Source: an uncultured Collinsella sp. | GTDB taxonomy: Bacteria; Actinomycetota; Coriobacteriia; Coriobacteriales; Coriobacteriaceae | DNA length: 40,575 bases | Assembly (NCBI GenBank): GCA_958429225.1 | Contig: CAUAJB010000009.1 | Coordinates: 1-40,575, forward strand | Reading direction: 5' to 3' | Part shown: positions 16,240 through 23,792 of the stretch, piece by piece | How the letters are laid out: the number at the start of each line of letters is the position of its first letter | Position numbering within the stretch: the first letter of the stretch is position 1 | Made by a program: the position numbers and the translations under genes | Notes under the pieces: generated by a model | Databases searched by the model: none | What the model was told of the DNA's origin: nothing | What the model saw: only the letters and a program-made list of their open reading frames with translations

Positions 16240-16506
16240 TTAGAACGAGAGGTTGTCGTCCGTGTTGGCGGCTTCGCCGTCGGCGAGCACGTCGTTGCCG
16301 TCGACGTCCTTAAGGAGCACCGAGACCTTCTGCTCGGCATCGGCCAGGCGGGTGCGCAGGCTCTTGAGGAGCTCGACGCCGCGGGTATAGCTCTCGAGCG
16401 ACTCCTCGAGCTCCATATCGCCCGACTCCAAGCTGCGGATGATGAGCTCCAGTTCCTGCGAGGCCTGCTTGTACGTAAGCTGCTCGACCGGGGTCTTCTC
16501 TGCCAT
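16240..16506 (-). CDS. xseB: Exodeoxyribonuclease VII small subunit
   Basis: The 88-residue small subunit of exonuclease VII, which degrades single-stranded DNA with XseA. The family core is seen as LTYKQASQELELIIRSLESG, then MELEESLESYTRGVELLKSL, forming two helices. The acidic C-terminal stretch is longer than in E. coli. The ribosome site AAAGGAAA precedes ATG 16506. It lies 42 bases after xseA on the same strand, the usual subunit order. Confidence 0.93.
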   Translation of the reverse strand: MAEKTPVEQLTYKQASQELELIIRSLESGDMELEESLESYTRGVELLKSLRTRLADAEQKVSVLLKDVDGNDVLADGEAANTDDNLSF

Positions 16507-16548
16507 ATCTGTTTCCTTTCCTAAAGGTTTATCGCTATGAAACGCGGC

Positions 16549-18027
16549 CTACTCGACCGTATCGACCGTTGCCGCCACGTTGCCGTCTGCCATGCGCACG
16601 CGGATGGTATCGCCGGGCTTAAAGGTCTTGGCGCTCGTAGCCACACCGTCATCGCTGTACGCGATGGAGTAACCGCGGGCAAGCACCTTGAGCGGCGACA
16701 AGGCATCGAGCGACGCGGCAGCTCGGCCCAGGTCGGACGCAGGTTTGCTGAGCATCGTGCGCCCCTGATGCTCCAGACGGGAACTCGCAAGTGTGAGCGC
16801 ATGGCGCTTGCCATCAAGCCCCGAGGTGCTTGCAACCAGACGCTCGGGCAGGCGCTCAAAGTTGGAGCGGAATGTCCCGACCGAGCGTGCGATGGCGCCG
16901 GACAGACGATCGGCCGTCAGGGCGAGCTCAGACTCGCGACGCTCGACCATAAACGTGGGGTCGTTGAGGCACGGGCGGCACGCGGCCGCATCGAGCGCGT
17001 CGCCCAGACGAGCCGTATAGGTGTCCCAGGCACGACGACCGCGCTGGTCGAGCATTTCCAGATCGACCTGATCCGACCCGATCATCGAAGCCATCGCGGC
17101 GCCCAGACGCTGATGGCGCGTCTCGAGCACATCGACCAACTCCGTCATAGCCGGCGCCACCGATTCTGCCGCAGCCGTGGGCGTGGAGGCGCGACGGTCG
17201 CTCACCATGTCGCAGATCGAGGTATCGGGCTCATGCCCAATGCCCGTCACCACGGGCACGGGACAAGCCGCCACCGCACGGGCAAGCTCCTCGTCGTTAA
17301 AGGTCATGAGGTCCTCGAAGGAACCGCCGCCACGCACGAGCAAAATGCAATCGGGCGCCGGCGTAATGGCAGCGGCACGACGCAAGCCTTCAATAAGCTC
17401 TGCCGGCGCACCCTCGCCCTGGACCTTTGCGCCCACGCAGACAAGCTCGACGAGCGGGTTGCGACGGCGCAGCGTACGCTTGACGTCGTCGATTACGGCG
17501 CCCGAAAGCGAGGTGACAACCGCCACGCGCGAGCAAAACACCGGGATGCGGCGCTTGCGCGCTTCGTCCATCAGGCCCTCGCGGCGTAGCTTTTCGGCCA
17601 ACTGAGCCACCTGCTGACGCAGCAAGCCCTCCCCCGCCAGCGAGAACGAGCGGGCGACGAAGCTCATGCGACCCGTAGGCTTGTAGAGATTGAAGCTGCC
17701 CTTAAAGCTTACCTGCATGCCGTCGCGCAGATCGAAGGTGCGCTTAAGGTAGGCGCCCTTCCAGATGATGCAGTCGACGGCCGCCGAGTCGTCCTTGATT
17801 TGGAAGTAGCAGTGGCCGCTTCGGGCATTGGGACCACGAAAACCCGTGACCTCACCCAAAACGCTCAGCTGCGGAATGGCATCGAGCGCGCCGGCGGCGA
17901 TCTCCACCGCTTGGCTCACGCTGAGCTCTTTGCGCTCCTGCTCGTCCGAACCGTCGAACTCGGCGGAAACGGCATTGCCGGTTAGATTCCAGCCTGCCAC
18001 GCAGCCTCCTTTCGTCATCGTGCACAC
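16549..18027 (-). CDS. xseA: Exodeoxyribonuclease VII large subunit
   Basis: Catalytic subunit of exonuclease VII in DNA repair and recombination. The N-terminal OB-fold holds LSVLGEVTGFRG and GHCYFQIKDDSAAVDCIIWKG; the catalytic core has RRRIP, AVVTSLSGAVIDDV, LVRGGGSFEDLMTFNDE and GIGHEPDTSICDMVSD, then helical segments and the C-terminal PLKVLARGYSIAY motif. The start is uncertain: GTG 18027 and ATG 18018 are open, but GTG 18000 follows AAAGGAGG by only 4 bases and would remove nine residues. The family usually starts close to the OB-fold, so the first 30 or so residues are extra either way. Downstream are xseB and the HIT gene, probably one operon. Confidence 0.93.
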   Translation of the reverse strand: MCTMTKGGCVAGWNLTGNAVSAEFDGSDEQERKELSVSQAVEIAAGALDAIPQLSVLGEVTGFRGPNARSGHCYFQIKDDSAAVDCIIWKGAYLKRTFDLRDGMQVSFKGSFNLYKPTGRMSFVARSFSLAGEGLLRQQVAQLAEKLRREGLMDEARKRRIPVFCSRVAVVTSLSGAVIDDVKRTLRRRNPLVELVCVGAKVQGEGAPAELIEGLRRAAAITPAPDCILLVRGGGSFEDLMTFNDEELARAVAACPVPVVTGIGHEPDTSICDMVSDRRASTPTAAAESVAPAMTELVDVLETRHQRLGAAMASMIGSDQVDLEMLDQRGRRAWDTYTARLGDALDAAACRPCLNDPTFMVERRESELALTADRLSGAIARSVGTFRSNFERLPERLVASTSGLDGKRHALTLASSRLEHQGRTMLSKPASDLGRAAASLDALSPLKVLARGYSIAYSDDGVATSAKTFKPGDTIRVRMADGNVAATVDTVE

Positions 18028-18069
18028 GGGCTCCGGCCCTGCGCAAATTCAAGTCCAACACATAGTACA

Positions 18070-18101
18070 GCGCCGCGAGGACACGAATCCCCGCGGCGCC
18101 T
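18070..18101 (-). terminator. GC-rich hairpin between the zinc peptidase gene and xseA
   Basis: GCGCCGCG and CGCGGCGC form a stem with a further GG/CC pairing. It lies past the stop of the zinc peptidase gene on the minus strand. There is no T-run, so it may be only a stabilising hairpin or weak terminator. Confidence 0.45.
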
Positions 18102-18115
18102 GCCTGCCCTATTTG

Positions 18116-18820
18116 TTATCGGTTGGAGTTTCTGTTGTAACGAGCCATAAGGTAGAGCAGTTGGATGATCGAAGTGAGCGCCGCCGCCACGTAGGTGAGC
18201 GCGGCTGCCGTCAGCACCTTCTTGGCACCGTTGACCTGCTTGGAACTCATGCCCGACTGCTCGATATACGCCACGGCGCGGCGACTGGCATCAATCTCGA
18301 CCGGCAGCGTAACGAGTTGGAACAGCACACTAAACGAGAAGAAGACCAGCGCGAGGGTCGTGAGTCCCGCGATGTTCATGAACAAGCCCATGAGCAGCAC
18401 GATCGTCCAGGTGTTCTGGGTAAAGTTGACGACGGGGACCAAAGCGGTGCGTACCTTCATCATGGCATAGCCGCTTTGGCGCTGGGCGGCATGGCCCGCC
18501 TCGTGACAGGCGACGGCAACGCTTGCGACCGACCCGCCCGAACGGTTGGCATCCGACAGATACAGGTTGTTGTCCTGCGGGTTGTAATGATCGGTGAGCT
18601 CGCCGGCAATGCCCTTGATGCCCACGGCGCTACAACCGTTGGCATTGAGCATGCGGCGAGCGACCGTGGCACCCGTATCGCCGTCCGAGCGCACCTTGGA
18701 CCACGTCTTGTACGTCGAGTTGATATAGCTCTGCGCGGCAAGGCCAAGCACCGTGCAGACAAGAACAACCAGCAGGTACAGCGGGTCAATGCCAAAGCCG
18801 TATCCATAGTAATAAGGCAT
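18116..18820 (-). CDS. Zinc-dependent membrane metallopeptidase (YugP-like)
   Basis: A 234-residue predicted neutral zinc peptidase of the YugP family. The catalytic HEAGHA motif (about residues 107-112) is clear, preceded by NLYLSDANRSGGSVASVAVAC. An N-terminal hydrophobic segment (about 12-30) and two more after residue 130 place it in the membrane. The N-terminus is Tyr/Gly-rich. A strong ribosome site GGAGGAATTCGC precedes ATG 18820. It lies between RNase D and exonuclease VII genes on the same strand, but gaps and a hairpin suggest separate transcripts. Substrates of this family are not well known. Confidence 0.88.
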   Translation of the reverse strand: MPYYYGYGFGIDPLYLLVVLVCTVLGLAAQSYINSTYKTWSKVRSDGDTGATVARRMLNANGCSAVGIKGIAGELTDHYNPQDNNLYLSDANRSGGSVASVAVACHEAGHAAQRQSGYAMMKVRTALVPVVNFTQNTWTIVLLMGLFMNIAGLTTLALVFFSFSVLFQLVTLPVEIDASRRAVAYIEQSGMSSKQVNGAKKVLTAAALTYVAAALTSIIQLLYLMARYNRNSNR

Positions 18821-18884
18821 GCGAATTCCTCCGAATCGAGTTACACGTTGGAGGCATTCTACCCACTCAGCCGGCTAGGCTTCC

Positions 18885-20018
18885 CTATAACAGTTCAATC
18901 TTTCCGTCCTTCACGGTGAGCCCCATATTGCCGGAAAGCAGATCGTCCAGACGCGAACCCACGAGCTCAAAGCGCCAGCCTTCGCGCAGGGGGCTCTGCT
19001 CGGGATGCTCAATATAGTCGGCCAGGTCATCGCGCGAGGCAATGACCGAGGTCGCCACGCCCGAGCGCTCGGCAACCAGGCGAATGAGCGCATACATCAG
19101 GTCCGTCACGCTCTCCAACTCCGGCGAAATCTGACGGTGCCCGCGCACCATGAGCGGCAGGCGATCGTGTGGGCAGCTCGCACCGCGCTTAATGGCCATG
19201 AGCGCGCCGTCCACGTCGCGCTCCCCCAGCTGGTCGGTACCGCGAATGCTGCGGAACTCCTCAACACGAACGGGATTACGTTTAACCAGGGCCAGCAGCG
19301 TATCGTCGGACATGACCCACTTGCGCGGGATGTTGCGGCGCTCGGCGCGGTCCTCGCGCCAAGCGGCAAGCTCGCGTGCGATGCCCAACTGGTGACGGCT
19401 ACACGAGTTGATGCGCTTGACCTTGCGAAACGCCTCATGGCGGTCGGCGCGGTAGTGCGACTCGTCGGCCAGCGGACGCAACTCGTCGAGCACCCAGTCC
19501 ACCCGGCCCAGCTCGCGCAGGCGACTCATCATCTCGGTATAGGCGACGATCAAGTACTTGACGTCATCGATCGCGTACTCGATCTGTTTGTCGGTCAGCG
19601 GGCGGCGCGACCAATCGGTCAGCGACTCGGTCTTGGGCAACGAGACGCCGCAAAACGTCTGCACGAGCGCGCCGTAGGAAATCTGCTGGCGCTCACCCAA
19701 AAAGGCGGCGGCCACCTGCGTGTCAAAAATGGGACGCGGCAGCACGCCCACGGTATGGAGAATAACCTCCATATCCTGCGAGCAGGCGTGAAACACCTTG
19801 GTCACGCTCTCATCGCCCATAAGCTCGGCGAGCGGCGACAGGTCGTCGATCACCAAAGGATCGACCGCGACGCTCTCGGCAGGGGTGGCAATCTGAACCA
19901 GGCACAGGCGCGGATGGAATGTGCGCTCGCGCAAAAACTCGGTATCAACGGCAATCGCGTCGAACTCGCGAGCGCGTTGGCAAAAGTCGAGCAGAGCCTG
20001 ATGTGTGGAAATGTACAT
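18885..20018 (-). CDS. rnd: Ribonuclease D
   Basis: A 3'-5' exoribonuclease of the DEDD family, acting in tRNA and structured RNA maturation. Exo motifs are visible: AVDTEFLRE (Exo I, Asp25/Glu27), FHACSQDMEV (Exo II) and YAIDDVKYL (Exo III, Tyr and Asp). Helical HRDC-like domains follow, including IARELAAWREDRAERRNIPRKW with one break. I prefer ATG 20018, which begins at the exonuclease domain (377 residues); a GTG at 20054 is also in frame but has no better ribosome site. The gene is divergently oriented from the lipid kinase at 20117. Identification is firm. Confidence 0.92.
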   Translation of the reverse strand: MYISTHQALLDFCQRAREFDAIAVDTEFLRERTFHPRLCLVQIATPAESVAVDPLVIDDLSPLAELMGDESVTKVFHACSQDMEVILHTVGVLPRPIFDTQVAAAFLGERQQISYGALVQTFCGVSLPKTESLTDWSRRPLTDKQIEYAIDDVKYLIVAYTEMMSRLRELGRVDWVLDELRPLADESHYRADRHEAFRKVKRINSCSRHQLGIARELAAWREDRAERRNIPRKWVMSDDTLLALVKRNPVRVEEFRSIRGTDQLGERDVDGALMAIKRGASCPHDRLPLMVRGHRQISPELESVTDLMYALIRLVAERSGVATSVIASRDDLADYIEHPEQSPLREGWRFELVGSRLDDLLSGNMGLTVKDGKIELL

Positions 20019-20116
20019 ATCAACCCATCGAATAAGGTTAGGCCCGAAAAACACGGGTAGGATATCGGCATTGCCTTACAACTATACTCGGTTAGTCACA
20101 GAACGGGAACGTAAGT

Positions 20117-21034
20117 ATGCGCTGCCTTATCATCCACAACCCGGCATCGGGCCCCAGCTCAGATGAAATCTACGCGTTCACGCACGCCCTCGCGCAGGGC
20201 GGCGACGAGGTCGTGATGCGCTTTATCGGCGATGGCATGGAACCCGAGGACGCCGTGGCAGACGTGCGCGAGTTTGATCGCGTGGTCGTTTCGGGCGGCG
20301 ACGGCACCGTCTCCAACGTGCTCGACCAGATGCGCGGGTGCGGTGTCCCCACGCTCGTCTTCCCCTCCGGCACAGCCTGCCTGTTCTTTAACAACATCGG
20401 TAATGCCCCCGAGGCAGCGGCGCTTGCCAAGGCTTGCCGCGCCGGTCGCACGGTCAAAGTGGACATGGGCGAGCTCTTTTGGCTCGACGAGAACGGCAAC
20501 GAGAAGCGCCACGGCTTTATCATCATCGCCGGCTCGGGCTTCGACGCCGAGATCATGATGAAGGCCGCCCCCGCCAAAAACGACATCGGCGAGATCGCCT
20601 ATTTCCTGTCGGCGCTCGCCACACCCAACCCCACGGTGGCGCATTTTACGATTGAGCATGACGGCATTGTCGAGGAGCTCGATGGCATCTGCTGCATGGC
20701 CGGCAACACCTCGGTCATTCAAAACGACATCAACCTGTTCCCCGATTGCCGCATGAACGACGGCATGGTCGACATCGCGGTCATCGAGCCCGTAAAAACC
20801 GTCCAGCTCCTGCCCACTGTGATCACCGCCGCGCTCGACCCCGCCGGCAAGGTGCTCGGCCGTCCGCAGTTCAAGATCATCCAGACCAAGGAAGCCAAGA
20901 TCACCTGCACCCCGTCGCTGGGCATGCAGTTCGATGGCGAGATCATCTCCAGCAATTCGGGCGTCTTTGGAGCCCGCGCGCTTCCGCAATGCCTCGACCT
21001 CATCGTCGACGAATTCTCCCCGCTCGGAAAATAG
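20117..21034 (+). CDS. Diacylglycerol/lipid kinase (DagK/YegS family)
   Basis: A 305-residue ATP-dependent lipid kinase of the DAGK catalytic family; candidates are diacylglycerol, undecaprenol or sphingoid lipids. The N-terminus reads LIIHNPASGPSS; the nucleotide motif VVSGGDGTVSNVL lies near residues 56-68; FPSGTACLFFNNIG is the second conserved block; GSGFDAEIM and QFDGEI are in the C-terminal lobe. It acts at the cytoplasmic membrane face. The ATG has only a weak ribosome site. The stop at 21034 is followed nine bases later by a 30-codon membrane microprotein with a strong ribosome site, so the two are likely co-expressed. Lipid substrate unknown. Confidence 0.9.
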   Translation: MRCLIIHNPASGPSSDEIYAFTHALAQGGDEVVMRFIGDGMEPEDAVADVREFDRVVVSGGDGTVSNVLDQMRGCGVPTLVFPSGTACLFFNNIGNAPEAAALAKACRAGRTVKVDMGELFWLDENGNEKRHGFIIIAGSGFDAEIMMKAAPAKNDIGEIAYFLSALATPNPTVAHFTIEHDGIVEELDGICCMAGNTSVIQNDINLFPDCRMNDGMVDIAVIEPVKTVQLLPTVITAALDPAGKVLGRPQFKIIQTKEAKITCTPSLGMQFDGEIISSNSGVFGARALPQCLDLIVDEFSPLGK

Positions 21035-21043
21035 GAGGACCCT

Positions 21044-21136
21044 ATGAACGACAATCCCCTGCTCGGCTTTATCATCATCGTTTTGGCCATGCTCGTCGGC
21101 TATGCGATCAACGTGATCCACCGCCGGAAGAAGTAA
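21044..21136 (+). CDS. 30-residue single-pass membrane microprotein
   Basis: A short gene of 30 codons. The protein has a short polar start, a hydrophobic span of about 18 residues (LLGFIIIVLAMLVGYAINV), and a basic tail HRRKK. This layout predicts one transmembrane helix with the positively charged C-terminus inside. Support for it being real: an excellent ribosome site AGGAGG six bases before ATG 21044, only nine bases after the lipid kinase stop, and a strong terminator 35 bases after its own stop. I do not recognise a family. It may modulate the lipid kinase or anchor it at the membrane, which is inference. Confidence 0.75.
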   Translation: MNDNPLLGFIIIVLAMLVGYAINVIHRRKK

Positions 21137-21171
21137 TTCCACATTGGTATGATATTCATCCAATTATCGTC

Positions 21172-21216
21172 TCCCCTGCTGTTTATGCATTTGCCAAACA
21201 GCGGGGGATTTTCTTT
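21172..21216 (+). terminator. Terminator after the lipid kinase-microprotein pair
   Basis: TCCCCTGCTGTTT (21172-21184) pairs with AAACAGCGGGGGA (21196-21208) and is followed by TTTTCTTT. It closes the two-gene unit. Confidence 0.85.
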
Positions 21217-21268
21217 GCGCCCCGTACAAGGCGCTTTATTCAGGTACGGTAATTGCAGGACGTCTTTA

Positions 21269-21297
21269 TTAAAGTAAAGCTACAAACCGAGTATAAT
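21269..21297 (+). promoter_or_regulatory. Candidate promoter of the dipeptidase gene
   Basis: Perfect -10 TATAAT at 21292-21297 with a weak -35 TTAAAG at 21269-21274, 17 bases apart, in AT-rich DNA. This would give a leader of about 140 bases, containing a short hairpin AGCTCTC/GAGAGCT at 21401-21422 just ahead of the ribosome site. Confidence 0.5.
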
Positions 21298-21442
21298 TAA
21301 CCACTCATCGCATATTTCATTACGCTTATCGAGTAAGTTTCTTTCATAGATGAATATTGTTTCCAGTTCGTTACGCTAATGGGGTGTCTTTATTGGCTGA
21401 AGCTCTCTGGCAACGGAGAGCTTTCGCACGCTGGGAGGGAAA

Positions 21443-23392
21443 ATGAGGAAAACTCACCCCGTCAACGCGCTCAAAAAGCTTGGCATAGGCCTCGCCTTTG
21501 GAGCTGCAACCATCATGTCCATGCCGACGTCTGCGCTCGCCTGCACGCAGATCTACATGGGCAGCAAGCTCACGGCGGACGGCAACACGTACTACGGCCG
21601 CGCAGAAGACTTTGGCGCACGCTACATCAAGCACTTTGGCATCGAGCCCGCGCACAAGGACGGCAGCGAGTACACATCGCTCGAATCCGGCTTTAAGTAC
21701 AAGTCCAAGGGCGCAACCTACCGCTACACCTTCGTTCGCGACAACCCCTCTCAGTGGGAAGATCGCTATGACGCTTATTCCGAGGCCGGCATCAACGAGA
21801 AGGGCGTCTCCTGCTCTGCCACGCTGAGCACCTCCTACAACGAGAAGGCCGAGGAGGCCGACCCCGTCACCGAGGAAACCGGTATCGGTGAGTACAACTA
21901 CGCCAGTGTCATCCTGGGCGAGAGCGCCACGGCCCGCGAGGGCGTCAAGCTCCTCGGTAGCTTGGTCGACGACCAGGGCATCTGCACCAACGACCAGATC
22001 ATCATCGCCGACAACAATGAGACCTGGCTGTTCGCCGGACTTTCCGGCCATCAGTGGATCGCCATGAAGCTCACCGACGACGTCGCGTCGCTCAACCCTA
22101 ATATCGGGAGCCTCAACTACGATGTCGACCTCAATGACACCGAGAATTGCCTCCACTCTGAAAAGATCCAATCCATGCCCGAAGAAAAGGGTTTCGCCAA
22201 ATACTCCGCTGACGGCAAATTCGATGTCGCCCAAACGTATGGCGAGAGCCTCGCCGATTCCGGCGTAAACCAGTGGTCCCGCTATGTGCAAGGCCGCGAT
22301 TATTTTGGTAGTCAGCTGACCGAAGGCACAGATTACGACATTATCACAGTAAAGAAGAAAGGAAAACCTGACCAAAAGGGAGCCATGGTCAGCGAAATCC
22401 AGCCCCTGTTCTTCAAGCCTGGCAAGTCTGGTTGGAGCACTTTCGAGTTGATTCGCGCCTTCGGCAACCGCGGCGAGAACGTCCCTGGCCTCAACGCGAA
22501 TACTGATGGTGTTTATTGCATCGGCAGCGAGCGCAACACCGAGATCAACCTCTTCCAGATTCGTCGCGGGTATGACCCCGAAGTCGCTACCATCCAGTGG
22601 GAAATGCTCTCCCGCGCCGCGTACTCCGTCGCCATCCCGTTGTACTCCGCTCTGATAACTGAGGTCAGCCCGTATTTCAGCGATCAGACTGTCTCCTTCG
22701 ACCACTGCAATGAGACCGACATCGTGAACAACGAGGAACCCGAGAACTCTATCAACTACGTCCTCATGGACATCAGCTCGCTCTGCTTTGAGAACCCTGA
22801 CACCCTTGGTATCAGCGTCCGCGCCTACCTCGATGCGCTCCAGAACGAGCTCATCGAGCAGAACAAGGAAGTTGACGCCGCCATGCTGGCCGAGACGACC
22901 ACCGAGGGCCGCACTGCCCTGGCCAACAAGGCCGGCAATGCTGCCACCGAGAACACCTACGTCAAGTGCAAGGCCTTGCTCCAGGAGATGCGCGCCTATC
23001 TGAAGGCTGAGAACTTCGACCAGCCCTTCACCCCGAGCGACCTGAACACCGAGACCAACGGCCTCAAGGTGTCCATCACCTACGCCAAGGACGCTCTTGC
23101 CACCGACCCGGTAACCCCAGATCAGCCTGGCACTCCCGAGCAGCCTGGTACTCCTGAACAGCCCGGTACCCCCGAGCAGCCCGCTAAGCCCGAGCAGCCC
23201 ACCACCAAGCCCGAGAAGCCTGGCAAGTCGGACACCACGACCACGGTAACCACCAACAAGACGAACACCAAGGGCGGCCTGCCCACCACCGGTGATCGTT
23301 TTGATGGCCGCGTGGTGGCTGCATTCGCCATCGCTGGCGTTGCCGTCATCTCCGCGGGCGGTTACTTCCTCTACCGTCGCAATAAGGAGTAA
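21443..23392 (+). CDS. Secreted C69-family dipeptidase with LPTTG wall anchor
   Basis: A 649-residue surface peptidase of family C69 (PepD/dipeptidase A). The signal peptide (residues 1-33) ends SALA, so cleavage would expose Cys34 in ACTQIYMG, the N-terminal nucleophile of this Ntn-hydrolase family. Conserved features follow: YYGRAEDFG, EAGINEKGVSCSATLS and ETWLFAGLSGHQWIAMKL. The C-terminus has a PGTPEQ repeat spacer (about residues 560-590), a sortase motif LPTTGD (613-618), a hydrophobic span and RRNKE, so the enzyme is anchored in the cell wall. It probably releases dipeptides from dietary or host peptides for uptake. Ribosome site GGGAGGG precedes ATG 21443. A strong terminator follows. 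Confidence 0.93.
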   Translation: MRKTHPVNALKKLGIGLAFGAATIMSMPTSALACTQIYMGSKLTADGNTYYGRAEDFGARYIKHFGIEPAHKDGSEYTSLESGFKYKSKGATYRYTFVRDNPSQWEDRYDAYSEAGINEKGVSCSATLSTSYNEKAEEADPVTEETGIGEYNYASVILGESATAREGVKLLGSLVDDQGICTNDQIIIADNNETWLFAGLSGHQWIAMKLTDDVASLNPNIGSLNYDVDLNDTENCLHSEKIQSMPEEKGFAKYSADGKFDVAQTYGESLADSGVNQWSRYVQGRDYFGSQLTEGTDYDIITVKKKGKPDQKGAMVSEIQPLFFKPGKSGWSTFELIRAFGNRGENVPGLNANTDGVYCIGSERNTEINLFQIRRGYDPEVATIQWEMLSRAAYSVAIPLYSALITEVSPYFSDQTVSFDHCNETDIVNNEEPENSINYVLMDISSLCFENPDTLGISVRAYLDALQNELIEQNKEVDAAMLAETTTEGRTALANKAGNAATENTYVKCKALLQEMRAYLKAENFDQPFTPSDLNTETNGLKVSITYAKDALATDPVTPDQPGTPEQPGTPEQPGTPEQPAKPEQPTTKPEKPGKSDTTTTVTTNKTNTKGGLPTTGDRFDGRVVAAFAIAGVAVISAGGYFLYRRNKE

Positions 23393-23403
23393 CGTCTTAG
23401 CTG

Positions 23404-23453
23404 AGCGGGCGAGGCAGCAATGGCAGCCTCGCCCGCTTAACCCGCCTTTTTGA
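23404..23453 (+). terminator. Terminator after the C69 dipeptidase
   Basis: AGCGGGCGAGGC (23404-23415) pairs perfectly with GCCTCGCCCGCT (23426-23437). A TTTTT run lies 10 bases later at the end of CCCGCCTTTTT. Confidence 0.75.
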
Positions 23454-23471
23454 TCGACGGGAAACCCGCCT

Positions 23472-23494
23472 GAAATCTTTTCAAAAAAGATTTC
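23472..23494. promoter_or_regulatory. Perfect palindrome upstream of the Trp leader
   Basis: GAAATCTTTT-CAA-AAAAGATTTC is a perfect 10-base inverted repeat ending about 20 bases upstream of a -10-like TATAGT at 23516-23521, where a repressor would block the -35 region. It does not resemble the E. coli TrpR operator. It could alternatively be a minus-strand terminator-like hairpin, but no minus-strand gene ends here. Confidence 0.5.
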
Positions 23495-23515
23495 CCCGCA
23501 CACACTTTGCTGTGC

Positions 23516-23521
23516 TATAGT
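23516..23521 (+). promoter_or_regulatory. -10 element of the Trp transport operon
   Basis: TATAGT lies 59 bases before the leader-peptide start. No good -35 is seen at standard distance, so activity may be low or activator-dependent. Confidence 0.4.
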
Positions 23522-23579
23522 GCAGCGCAACAGCAACTAGGTGCGACCGCGCCACGGCATCACGAAAGGAGCCACCAAC

Positions 23580-23648
23580 ATGAAGAACACAATGAAGTCT
23601 CTCAACAACTGGTGGTGGCGTGATGCGAATACGATCGGTCGACAGTGA
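23580..23648 (+). CDS. Tryptophan attenuator leader peptide (three Trp codons)
   Basis: A 22-codon gene with three consecutive Trp codons (TGGTGGTGG, 23610-23618) and a TGA stop at 23646-23648. The ribosome site GAAAGGA lies 9 bases before ATG 23580. Three Trp in 22 residues is the hallmark of trp leader peptides. Downstream RNA shows the expected alternatives. GGCGTGA (23617-23623), overlapping the last Trp codon, can pair with TCACGCC (23653-23659). CGGTCGA (23636-23642) can pair with TCGACCG (23698-23704), which would disrupt the terminator at 23685-23712. A ribosome stalled at the Trp codons leaves CGGTCGA free; one at the stop codon covers it. So Trp shortage should permit read-through into the transporter genes. 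The peptide itself likely has no other function. Confidence 0.88.
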   Translation: MKNTMKSLNNWWWRDANTIGRQ

Positions 23649-23684
23649 GTCCCTCACGCCTGTTTTTGCGCTCTAGGTGATTGG

Positions 23685-23715
23685 AAGGCCTCCGGTTTCG
23701 ACCGGGGGCCTTTTT
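23685..23715 (+). terminator. Attenuator terminator of the Trp transport operon
   Basis: A 12-base-pair stem (23685-23696 with 23701-23712) capped by a TTCG tetraloop and running into a TTTTT tract at 23711-23715. It lies 37 bases after the leader stop and 78 bases before the S-component start, as expected for an attenuator rather than a gene end. Confidence 0.88.
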
Positions 23716-23792
23716 CTATCTCGAGCCCGATCGCATTCGCATCACGCGCCTCCGCTTTTCTCTTGCACTCCCATTCCGAAAGGATTTTCACC

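Noticed and set aside
18000..18027. Firm choice of the xseA start
   Set aside because: Three starts (18027, 18018, 18000) are open and each has only partial ribosome-site support. I report the longest and leave it open.
21401..21422. Riboswitch in the dipeptidase leader
   Set aside because: The hairpin resembles part of a glycine-type leader only superficially; the conserved core elements are missing.
21371..23536. 721-codon open frame antisense to the C69 dipeptidase
   Set aside because: It mirrors the dipeptidase gene in a high-G+C codon pattern, has no ribosome site and shows no recognisable domain. The sense gene has a signal peptide, catalytic motifs and an LPTTG anchor.
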